From the NCBI GenBank assembly GCA_016183815.1, contig JACPDW010000020.1:124346-188345 (forward strand): 64,000 nt of DNA, given 5' to 3'. This document shows, one piece after another, positions 48,310 through 55,341 of the stretch (positions are counted from its first letter, which is position 1; each line of letters opens with the position of its first letter). This DNA is from Flavobacteriia bacterium. GTDB taxonomy: Bacteria; Bacteroidota; Bacteroidia; Flavobacteriales_D; Crocinitomicaceae. The position numbers and the translations under genes were made by a program. Under the pieces are notes generated by a model. The model ran no database searches, was not told the origin of the DNA, and was given only the letters and a program-made list of their open reading frames with translations.

Positions 48310-49689
48310 TTAATTCAATTTTTCATTTCTCACATCCACCTTACCCGTAACCACCTCACTGATTAATGCGGTTTTGTATTCTTTTAATAACTCGATTTCT
48401 TGATGAGTTTTGGAAATGATTTCATCAATTCTTTTTGTTGAAATTAGAATTTGATTCACAATTTCTTTTTGTTCGTTGACATCTGGTAAAACTAATTTTA
48501 AATTTCCTAATTGACCTTGACTAATCATTGGGACAGCTGTCGCTGTGTTAGTAAAATCAATCCAACTTTTAAAGTAACTTGAATTGAAAAAGTAATACAA
48601 GAAATAGTCATAGGCTTTCAAATCACTCAAAATAACCATACTGGGGTTTATTGTTGCTTCACCAATATCTTCACTAATTAGCACAACCTTACCTAAAGTT
48701 CCCCTTTGTGTTAATAATATGTCTCCAACTTTTACCATTATTTCTGGAGATTCATAGTATTTATCCCAACTTATAAACTCAGGGTTAGCCAAGTTTAACT
48801 TATTGTTATTGTCAATGTGTTTAGCTCCTAACGTTAAAGCTCCTTCACCCTCTGATACTAAATCACCGACTGTATACCCCTTAAAACCAATTCTACCTTG
48901 AATATTTGCTAATAATTTTAACTTCTTCACCTCCCAATGCTCAGGAATTTCCCCCAACCATTCAATCCCAGAATCTTTCATCGGAACTGTTGGGTCAAGA
49001 CCTTCCTTCAAGCGCTCTTCTGCAGGCAGGCCTTTGGTTACTACTTGGTTGATGATAGCTGTGCGTTCTTCTTCCAATAACTGAATGAAACGCTCTTTTT
49101 TGGCAATTAAAGTATCTATTTGGGCAGTTTTGTGGTCGAGGAAGTTATTGATAAAGGTTTGCTCTTCAAGTGGAGGTAATGGAAACTTGAACTCATTAAA
49201 AACATTCTGATATAAATGTTGAATTGTTGAACCTGACTTATTAAAATCATAAAAAGATTTGAACACTTCAGAAAACAGAATCCAGTACATAAATTCCGAA
49301 CTATATGAATTATATAATGGTCTAGTAAGAAAAACACCACTATTCAAAGTCGCAATCTTTGGAATGTCTTTCACAACAGCAATTTTACCAATGGTTCCGT
49401 CTTTTGTTATTAGTAAGTCATCATTTTGCAATTGAATGAACGGGTCTTCATCATATCGTTCGATTGGAACTTGATAACAAGTGTCCCACTTTACTTTTCC
49501 ATTTTTAAAATCTGTTCCTGTCACAACATAACTATCAGACTCTTCAAGAAATTCATCGGAACGCATTCCTTGCCAGCCTATTCGACCTTTGACGTAAGTT
49601 GTATGTTTAATTCGTTTAATACCCCAATGATTTGGAATTTCTCCAATCCATTCCACACCAGAATCTTTATAGCTATCGTATTTTTTCAT
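48310..49689 (-). CDS. hsdS: Type I restriction enzyme specificity subunit S
   Basis: DNA-recognition subunit with two target-recognition domains. Each half begins with the same spacer-like motif: KKYDSYKDSGVEWIGEIPNHW and, about 240 residues on, MKDSGIEWLGEIPEHW. Conserved helices follow each (LPPLEEQTFINNFLDHKTAQIDTLI and VLPDVNEQKEIVNQILISTKRIDEII). I chose the start at 49689 because it overlaps the abi stop as ATGA; an ATG 6 bp earlier is also possible. The linker between the halves carries an extra 10-residue piece (LPAEERLKEG). The gene appears complete. Confidence 0.92.
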   Translation of the reverse strand: MKKYDSYKDSGVEWIGEIPNHWGIKRIKHTTYVKGRIGWQGMRSDEFLEESDSYVVTGTDFKNGKVKWDTCYQVPIERYDEDPFIQLQNDDLLITKDGTIGKIAVVKDIPKIATLNSGVFLTRPLYNSYSSEFMYWILFSEVFKSFYDFNKSGSTIQHLYQNVFNEFKFPLPPLEEQTFINNFLDHKTAQIDTLIAKKERFIQLLEEERTAIINQVVTKGLPAEERLKEGLDPTVPMKDSGIEWLGEIPEHWEVKKLKLLANIQGRIGFKGYTVGDLVSEGEGALTLGAKHIDNNNKLNLANPEFISWDKYYESPEIMVKVGDILLTQRGTLGKVVLISEDIGEATINPSMVILSDLKAYDYFLYYFFNSSYFKSWIDFTNTATAVPMISQGQLGNLKLVLPDVNEQKEIVNQILISTKRIDEIISKTHQEIELLKEYKTALISEVVTGKVDVRNEKLN

Positions 49690-50642
49690 TTCCATAAAGC
49701 TTCATTTTGCCAATCTACTATTTTTTTGGAAGCTTCTTCAGAAGGAATCCCCATAAATTGAATTGGAACACTTGGATATTTTGCAATTAATTCGTTTAAA
49801 TGTTGTTTGATATGATGGTTTGCATTTACGGTTTGGAGTAAATATTTCATCATGCAAATGGAATAAAATGTTCTATTTGTGCTACCATCAAATTTAGAAT
49901 CCAACCAATTTAGTTTTGGTTTTTTTAACCAAAGTGGTTCAATAGCAATTTCTCTATTCCAAAGCCTTCCGTGATGCCCACAAATATTACGAACGTAGGT
50001 TAAAGTATGAAGCCAAGACTTGAAAACATTAAAGTGCAAGCCAAAATGATTGGCAATATTTACTTTGTCATCATTATGTCTCAAACCATTGTAGAGCTTT
50101 GACAATTGTCCCAGAGTAAAAACTTCCATACACATCCATGATGGTGGGTTCTTTGGTTTAGTATAGGTTCCATTATAATGTTTAATAAAAGTCTCAGGGT
50201 GTTTTTCACGACTAGTATGTCGAATAATACTTTGAATTTCTTCAAAGACATTTATCGTATAATATTCTCCAGTTCGAGTATCTCGTCTATTGTAGGGAGC
50301 TGAGAAAATCCTTTCATTATCTTGCCAATGAGAACCATATTTGTGTGATAACTGATATATCATAATTGAACGCACGGCAACTTCAATTCGCTCAATTGCG
50401 TTAAAGACAATTAAGCGTAATTCTCTATCAAAAAGGTAAAGGTTTAAAATATCATCAAAGCTTGTTCCGTCATTGAACTTGTCTTTTGTCTGTTGGAACG
50501 GAAGAGCATAAGCACTCAATCTATAGTAACTGATGTTTTTTAAATAATGAAGAGTTCTTTCTTCATTTTTCACAATTAAGCCTCTTGATTTCCAAATTTC
50601 GGCTTGTTCTTCGTATGTTTTCGGGAGCTTAGTAAATTCCAT
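49686..50642 (-). CDS. AbiF/AbiD-type abortive-infection HEPN protein (Abi_2)
   Basis: The Abi_2 family core is visible: RGLIVKNEERTLHYLKNISYYRLSAYALPF, GTSFDDILNLYLFDRELRLIVFNAIERIEVAVRS. Near the C-terminus YVRNICGHHGRLWNR contains Arg218-x4-His223, the RX4-6H catalytic motif of HEPN ribonucleases, so the enzyme should be active. It is 318 residues. A structured non-coding RNA is predicted just upstream, the arrangement described for AbiF RNA systems. It lies between a broken and an intact hsdS, with an ATGA overlap to the latter. It is predicted to cleave RNA during phage infection; that is family inference. Confidence 0.88.
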   Translation of the reverse strand: MEFTKLPKTYEEQAEIWKSRGLIVKNEERTLHYLKNISYYRLSAYALPFQQTKDKFNDGTSFDDILNLYLFDRELRLIVFNAIERIEVAVRSIMIYQLSHKYGSHWQDNERIFSAPYNRRDTRTGEYYTINVFEEIQSIIRHTSREKHPETFIKHYNGTYTKPKNPPSWMCMEVFTLGQLSKLYNGLRHNDDKVNIANHFGLHFNVFKSWLHTLTYVRNICGHHGRLWNREIAIEPLWLKKPKLNWLDSKFDGSTNRTFYSICMMKYLLQTVNANHHIKQHLNELIAKYPSVPIQFMGIPSEEASKKIVDWQNEALWK

Positions 50643-50661
50643 AACTCCTATTCTTTAAAAG

Positions 50662-50747
50662 AAAAAACCCCCCAAGTGTGCTGCACGAATGCAAGCCTGA
50701 GAGGTATATTATCTTGGAGTTATTACTATCTAATCTTAAAGTTTTAA
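50662..50747 (-). ncRNA. Predicted abiF-type structured RNA upstream of the abi gene
   Basis: Transcribed leftwards towards abi. An unstructured 5' part of about 25 nt is followed by a long-range stem pairing AACUCCAAG (50721-50713) with CUUGGGGGGUU (50676-50666). An inner hairpin GCUUGCA-UUCG-UGCAGC (50696-50680) is closed by a stable UUCG loop. A run of six U follows, giving an intrinsic terminator ahead of the abi start at 50642. A TATATTTG promoter element lies 5 bp upstream. It matches the position and general form of the published abiF RNA motif; I could not run a covariance search. Confidence 0.65.
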
Positions 50748-50751
50748 CGAA

Positions 50752-50759
50752 CAAATATA
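50752..50759 (-). promoter_or_regulatory. Promoter of the predicted abi RNA
   Basis: TATATTTG on the minus strand. A second identical octamer lies at 50784-50791, whose TTTG could serve as the -33 element for the first or as a separate promoter. Confidence 0.5.
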
Positions 50760-50818
50760 AAAAATGTTGCGTTAAGAGGGGTGCAAATATATGAATAAAT
50801 TCTATTTTTTTCATCCTT

Positions 50819-51295
50819 TTAAATTATTTCTTTTAATAATCCATCCGTTTCTTGTTCAATTGCCAACATATCTTGACGGATTTCTTCTAGCGAACGTAAA
50901 GCTTTGTATTGATAAAAATACTTAGTGAAATTAATTTCATAACCTACATTCGTTTTGCTTTCATCTATGCAAATGTTTTTACCAATTAAATGTTGACTAC
51001 CATTTCTTGAACAAATTAATATATCACCTTTTTTCAGTGTTAATTTTTCTGAAATATCACTCTTTACATAAACATTATCAACTAATGATAATTTTCCATC
51101 TTGAATATTTGAAGAGCGCAAAACTAATTTTCCTTTGGTCTCATCTTCAACAATATCATTTGGGGTATATGTAAGACCACCTATTGCATTGCCAATATAT
51201 TTCAACTTGGTGACATTCCAATGACTTGGAATCTCTCCAAGCCATTTAACTCCAGAATCTTTATAGCTATCGTATTTTTTCATCCTATTAGGCAT
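50819..51295 (-). CDS. Chimeric hsdS fragment fused to an HsdM tail
   Basis: Residues 5-109 are the start of an HsdS (MKKYDSYKDSGVKWLGEIPSHW, then one target-recognition domain up to ICSRNGSQHLIGKN). From residue 110 onwards the sequence switches to the C-terminus of HsdM (DESKTNVGYEINFTKYFYQY, then LRSLEEIRQDMLAIEQETDGLLKEII). This 158-residue product lacks the second recognition domain and both HsdS coiled coils. The tail is similar but not identical to the end of the hsdM gene at 52.5 kb. It is probably non-functional in restriction, or could compete at the HsdM interface. The start overlaps the upstream nuclease stop; an ATG at 51283 is the better match to other HsdS starts. Confidence 0.8.
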   Translation of the reverse strand: MPNRMKKYDSYKDSGVKWLGEIPSHWNVTKLKYIGNAIGGLTYTPNDIVEDETKGKLVLRSSNIQDGKLSLVDNVYVKSDISEKLTLKKGDILICSRNGSQHLIGKNICIDESKTNVGYEINFTKYFYQYKALRSLEEIRQDMLAIEQETDGLLKEII

Positions 51296-52454
51296 TATTT
51301 ATGGCATTAAGTTCTTGCTCTAAATCATCAATTTGTGGCAAGGTAGATTTTAGCTCCTCGGGTATGGATTTACTCAATTCATAATCTGTAACACTAATTG
51401 GGTTGTTATATCCTTTCAAAGCATATTCAGCAAGCACTTCATTTTTACCTTTACAAAGCAATATTCCAATGGTATCGTTGTCTTTGTCTGTTTTTAATGT
51501 ATCGTTAATCACATTGATGTAGAAATTTAATTGTGCTGGGTCTCCTGCCTTAAATTCTCTTGCTTTCAACTCAACCACAACATAACAATGTAATTTTATG
51601 TGATAGAAAAGTAGGTCGATGTAAAAATCACTTCCACCAACTGTAAGGTGATATTGTTTTCCTACAAATGAAAATCCTTGTCCAAGTTCCAACAAAAATT
51701 TGGTAATGTGTTGTGTTAATTGCTCTTCAATGTTGCGCTCGTCTGCATTTTCTTTGGCTTGCACGAAATCAAAAATGTACGGGTCTTTGATTAAATAATT
51801 TGCAAAATCCGATTGTGGTTTTGGCAGTGTAGCTGAAAAATTGTTTGTTTTTTTCTCCTTCATTTGCCTTTCATACAAGCCAGATTCTACTTGCATGCTT
51901 AATATATTTTTGCTAATTCCGTGTTCAAGCGTATTGAGCATGTACCAAAATCTTTTTGACAATTCGGGCACTTTATTCAATAAAACTAAATGATGTGACC
52001 AAGAAATCCTACCAATTAGTGATTGGATAAAAAAGTCTTCTTCTAATTGCGCAACTGGTGGTTGCGTAAATTCAACAGTTTCTTTTTCAGTACTTTCAAT
52101 TAACGCAACAAGTGGTTGCGTATTTGATTTTACTTGTTCCCAAATTTGGTTCAACACCCTAATTCGCTCCATGGGATAGTTTTCAGCAAATTGACGCATA
52201 TACACTAAATTCCGAACGGATAAACCTTTCATTGAAGGGAATTTTTCTTTTAAATCCTTGGAATAATTTTCAATAATTTTCGCACCCCATTTGTTTGCTT
52301 TTATTTTTTGCGAAAGTTCATATCCAATGTTCCAGTATGCCCAAAGCATCAAAGAATTTGCAGACATAACTGTTTTCACCTGAATTTGCTCAATTGTTAG
52401 AATAAGCGAATTCAGCGAGTTTGTATATTCTTTTTCGTCAGCTATTTTTGCCAT
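51288..52454 (-). CDS. DUF1016/YhcG-type PDDEXK nuclease, copy 2
   Basis: Same architecture as the other nuclease but divergent in sequence: an N-terminal helical domain (LMLWAYWNIGYELSQKI, GLSVRNLVYMRQFAENYP), then SWSHHLVLL, and a C-terminal nuclease with Asp280 in FYIDLLFYH, VELK (Glu295, Lys297) and Gln308. It carries two palindromes in the segment encoding residues 111-137, an insertion relative to copy 1. It starts 3 bp after hsdM ends. Intact catalytic residues suggest an active nuclease. Confidence 0.87.
   Translation of the reverse strand: MAKIADEKEYTNSLNSLILTIEQIQVKTVMSANSLMLWAYWNIGYELSQKIKANKWGAKIIENYSKDLKEKFPSMKGLSVRNLVYMRQFAENYPMERIRVLNQIWEQVKSNTQPLVALIESTEKETVEFTQPPVAQLEEDFFIQSLIGRISWSHHLVLLNKVPELSKRFWYMLNTLEHGISKNILSMQVESGLYERQMKEKKTNNFSATLPKPQSDFANYLIKDPYIFDFVQAKENADERNIEEQLTQHITKFLLELGQGFSFVGKQYHLTVGGSDFYIDLLFYHIKLHCYVVVELKAREFKAGDPAQLNFYINVINDTLKTDKDNDTIGILLCKGKNEVLAEYALKGYNNPISVTDYELSKSIPEELKSTLPQIDDLEQELNAINNA
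52050..52066. repeat. Palindrome inside nuclease copy 2, first copy
   Basis: CGCAAC-TGGTG-GTTGCG, a 6-bp stem with 5-base loop, encoding QPPVAQ without breaking the frame. Confidence 0.75.
52103..52121. repeat. Palindrome inside nuclease copy 2, second copy
   Basis: ACGCAAC-AAGTG-GTTGCGT, 7-bp arms, encoding TQPLVA. It shares its stem with the palindrome 37 bp away but has a different loop. Confidence 0.75.
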
Positions 52455-52457
52455 GAT

Positions 52458-54473
52458 TTATCCGATAACTTCTTTGATTAAACCATCTGTTTCTTGTTCC
52501 AACGCCAAAATATCAGCTCTAATTTCATCCAACGACCTCAAAGGTTTGTATTGATAGAAATACTTGGTAAAGTTGATTTCATATCCGACATTCGTTTTGC
52601 TTTCATCCACCCACACACCCGCCTGCCGTTCAAAAATTTTCAATGATTTATTTTCATAAGATTTTTTCAACCATTCTCTGCCTCGACCAGATTTTAAGTA
52701 ATCTTCACGTTTAACAGCATCTTCTCGTGTTTCAAAAATTTCCCAATGAATTATTTCGAAAGGTAAATTTTTGCTAGTCCAGCTTACTTCTCCTTTTTCA
52801 TGTTCTTTCATTCTTCTAGGAAAATCATTTGTTTGACCTTTGTAAAAAGTTCCATCATTACATTTTAAAACATACACACAAAATTCACCAGAAGTCGGTT
52901 TTTGGGCGGGTAGGTCTGGAACATGAGGGAGAACTTCTTTTTTCATGTATTCCTGAATATCCATTTTCAACGGGATGTTCTCTGTATCTCTTAGATTGGA
53001 ATCTGCTTTTGGATTTCCATTTTTATCTTTGATGATTTCACCTTTTTCGTTTCTAAGCGGTCGTTCTACTGTTACTTTGGAATAGCCAAAATCAGCATTA
53101 TCAAAGATTTTTGAGAATTCATTTTCTTTGAAGTCACCATACAACTTGGTTATTTGTGCAATATGTTCATCAGAAAGTTCGTTTCGCTTGTCACCTAAGG
53201 ATTTACTCATTTTCTTGAAGAAATCAACGCTATTGATGAGTTGAACCTTTCCTTTACGGTTCTTCGGTTTGTGATTTGAAATTATCCAAATGTAGGTACT
53301 AATTCCAGTATTATAGAACAACTGATTTGGCAATGCAATTACTGCTTCCAAAAGGTCGTTTTCGATTATCCATTGACGAATACTACTTTCATTTTTCTTG
53401 GAGCTAGGAGAACCAGAAAACAAGGGAGAACCATTAAATACAATTGCCAATCGAGAGCCTTCAGGTTTCATTTTACTCATTAAGTGCATAAGAAACAAAA
53501 ACGAGCCATCTGATACAGACGGAAGTCCTGCTCCAAAACGACCACCATGACCAAGAGTTTCATGCTCATCCCTAACCACTTTGGAAAACTTTTCCCACTT
53601 AACTCCGAACGGGGGATTGGTAATCAAATAATCAAATTTCTCAGTTGGGAGCTTATCTTCTGAAATACTATTTCCCTTTTTGATATTTGCTGGATTCTGC
53701 CCTTTTATCAGTAAATCCGATTTACAAATAGCATACGATTCTGGGTTAAGCTCTTGACCAAATACTTCCAATCGAGCATCTGGATTGAGTTCGTGTAAAT
53801 ATTCTTCTGCAACTGAAAGCATTCCACCAGTTCCAGCACAACAATCGTATATGGTTTTTACAATTCCTTTTTTGGTCAAGGCATCTCTATCGTCCATAAA
53901 GAGTAAATTCACCATCAACTTAATAACCTCTCTTGGAGTAAAGTGCTCTCCAGCAGTTTCATTTGAAATCTCAGCAAACTTGCGAATTAATTCTTCAAAC
54001 ATGTACCCCATATCCATAGATGAAATGGTGTTTGGGTGAAGGTCCACTTCTTGAAAACGCTTCAAAATCATAAAGAGCAAGTTGTTGTCATCCAATTTTC
54101 CAATCTGATTATCAAATTCAAATTGGTCAATGATTTCACGAGCATCTTCTGAGAATCCGTTTATGTAATTTCGAAGATTGGAAGCAATGTTATTTGGGTC
54201 TGCAATTAACTTATTGAAGTCAAAATTACTTCGATTGTGAAAGTTATATCCAGCAACTTTATTTAGAATCGGGTCAAGATTTTGGATGTTTGTAGCTTTC
54301 ATTTGTTCAAATTTCTTCAGAACATCTGCTTTTGAGTTTTCCAGCACGCAATCCAATCTTCTCAACACAGTCAAGGGAAGGATAACTTTGCCGTAGTCAC
54401 TCTGTTTGTAGTCACCTCTGAGTAAATCTGCAATAGACCAGATAAAGTTAGCCGCTTCTTTAATGTTTTTCAT
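52458..54473 (-). CDS. hsdM: Type I modification subunit M with inserted GIY-YIG domain
   Basis: Adenine methyltransferase subunit of the type I system. The N-terminal helical domain (IWSIADLLRGDYKQSDYGKVILPLTVLRRL) is followed by GEHFTPREVIKLMV, SAM motif I DCCAGTGGM (210-218) and catalytic NPPF (286-289). At about residue 522, after HVPDLP, a 97-residue GIY-YIG nuclease domain interrupts the family sequence. It resumes with WVDESKTNVGYEINFTKYFYQYKPLRSLDEIRADILALE. The reading frame is intact, giving 671 residues instead of about 570. The catalytic motifs are untouched, but the insertion lies next to the C-terminal region that contacts HsdS. Confidence 0.93.
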   Translation of the reverse strand: MKNIKEAANFIWSIADLLRGDYKQSDYGKVILPLTVLRRLDCVLENSKADVLKKFEQMKATNIQNLDPILNKVAGYNFHNRSNFDFNKLIADPNNIASNLRNYINGFSEDAREIIDQFEFDNQIGKLDDNNLLFMILKRFQEVDLHPNTISSMDMGYMFEELIRKFAEISNETAGEHFTPREVIKLMVNLLFMDDRDALTKKGIVKTIYDCCAGTGGMLSVAEEYLHELNPDARLEVFGQELNPESYAICKSDLLIKGQNPANIKKGNSISEDKLPTEKFDYLITNPPFGVKWEKFSKVVRDEHETLGHGGRFGAGLPSVSDGSFLFLMHLMSKMKPEGSRLAIVFNGSPLFSGSPSSKKNESSIRQWIIENDLLEAVIALPNQLFYNTGISTYIWIISNHKPKNRKGKVQLINSVDFFKKMSKSLGDKRNELSDEHIAQITKLYGDFKENEFSKIFDNADFGYSKVTVERPLRNEKGEIIKDKNGNPKADSNLRDTENIPLKMDIQEYMKKEVLPHVPDLPAQKPTSGEFCVYVLKCNDGTFYKGQTNDFPRRMKEHEKGEVSWTSKNLPFEIIHWEIFETREDAVKREDYLKSGRGREWLKKSYENKSLKIFERQAGVWVDESKTNVGYEINFTKYFYQYKPLRSLDEIRADILALEQETDGLIKEVIG
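52617..52911 (-). mobile_element. GIY-YIG nuclease module inserted in hsdM
   Basis: Encodes FCVYVLKCNDGTFYKGQTND, RRMKEHEKGE, the conserved LPFEIIHWEIFETREDAVKRE and LKSGRGREWLKK: a complete UvrC-like GIY-YIG domain of the small stand-alone type. The conserved Tyr, Arg (RRMKEH) and Glu are present. It is bounded by short inverted repeats ACCCGCC (52617-52623) and GGCGGGT (52905-52911), placed exactly where the HsdM similarity breaks. I infer insertion of a small mobile nuclease gene that stayed in frame. Confidence 0.7.
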
Positions 54474-54671
54474 TTAATTTATTTTCTGTTTATTATCATC
54501 TTCAATTAATCCCTCAGTTTTGCAATGTAAAATTTCAGCTATACGCTTTGCCTCCAATAAATTGAACTGAGTGCTATTTTTACACCAGTTATTGATGGTA
54601 TTCACACTCCTGTTCAATTCTCTACTCAAAAATGCTTGGCTTCTTCCATGCTTTTTTAGTATTTCTCCCAA
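54474..54671 (-). CDS. Small HTH (XRE/Cro-type) regulator, likely controller of the island
   Basis: A 65-residue protein with a helix-turn-helix: GRSQAFLSRELNRSVNTINNWCKN, then LLEAKRIAEILHCKTEGLI. It abuts hsdM and is the first gene of the island, a position typical of restriction controllers. The ORF begins at a TTG. The family usually starts with two or three residues before this point (NRL-like), which would need an ATA codon at 54680, so the true start is uncertain. No TAnnTTTG element was found close upstream. Confidence 0.75.
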   Translation of the reverse strand: MGEILKKHGRSQAFLSRELNRSVNTINNWCKNSTQFNLLEAKRIAEILHCKTEGLIEDDNKQKIN

Positions 54672-54994
54672 CCGATTTATTAAGTACTATATGTGGCTTT
54701 GAAATTAATAAAAATATTGGTATAAAAATCACAAAAAATAGGGAAGAAAAGATTTTATCAATTAGCTAACAAAAAATTTGAAAAGTATCTGATTAAAAAA
54801 ATAAATGTTGTATTGGATTCAGATTCAATTAAATAATAAATAAAAAAACAGCACATAAGGAGAAGTTTCCAATTTGTACCGCTTTGTACAATAAATGGAT
54901 GGATTGCCGAACCTACAATTATCGTAACAAATAAGTGGAAACAAATTCTGTTTGAAAATTGAATAAGCGAGGAACGGAATGAGAGTGAAGAAAA
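54672..54994. other. Non-coding region upstream of the island, with an inverted repeat
   Basis: About 320 bp with no credible gene. TTGTAC and GTACAA (54874-54879 and 54886-54891) form an inverted repeat that could be an operator. No transposase or attachment-site duplication is seen. Confidence 0.4.
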
Positions 54995-55042
54995 AAACCA
55001 GAGTTCAGAACATCGCTTTCGCTCTGTTAATCACTCTGGTTT
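54995..55042 (-). terminator. Terminator of the tRNA transcript
   Basis: AAACCAGAGT and ACTCTGGTTT (54995-55004, 55033-55042) form a 10-bp stem with a T run on the minus strand, starting 3 bp after tRNA-Leu. Confidence 0.75.
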
Positions 55043-55045
55043 TTG

Positions 55046-55130
55046 TACTCGAGGCGGGACTTGAACCCGCACGGGCAAAACGCCCACAGGATTTTAAGTC
55101 CGGCGTGTCTACCAATTCCACCACTCGAGC
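55046..55130 (-). tRNA. tRNA-Leu (UAA)
   Basis: A full 85-nt cloverleaf on the minus strand: acceptor GCTCGAG with its partner, D-loop GTGGTGGAATTGGTAGACAC, anticodon TAA in ACTTAAAATC, a long variable arm and the GGTTCAAGTCC T-arm. CCA is not encoded. It is in tandem with tRNA-Gly. Confidence 0.96.
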
Positions 55131-55141
55131 TTTAATCCTCG

Positions 55142-55214
<73 letters not shown>

Positions 55215-55341
55215 AATATTTTAAATTAGTTTATTCCTTTTCGTTAAAAGGAATTTCGAGTTCTTATTTTTTAAGTAAAAATAAAAAAACGAGTGCAAAT
55301 ATATACATTTTTTTAATGTAAAACGATTTTTTTAAAAAATT

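Noticed and set aside
50629..50814. A 61-codon minus-strand frame across the predicted abi RNA
   Set aside because: It covers the RNA promoters and stems, has low-complexity sequence and no family resemblance; the RNA explanation accounts for the region better.
42331..54671. Prophage or integrative element
   Set aside because: No integrase, structural phage gene or conjugation gene is present in the island, and no direct repeat of a tRNA end was found at the other edge. xerD at 8-9 kb is a housekeeping recombinase.
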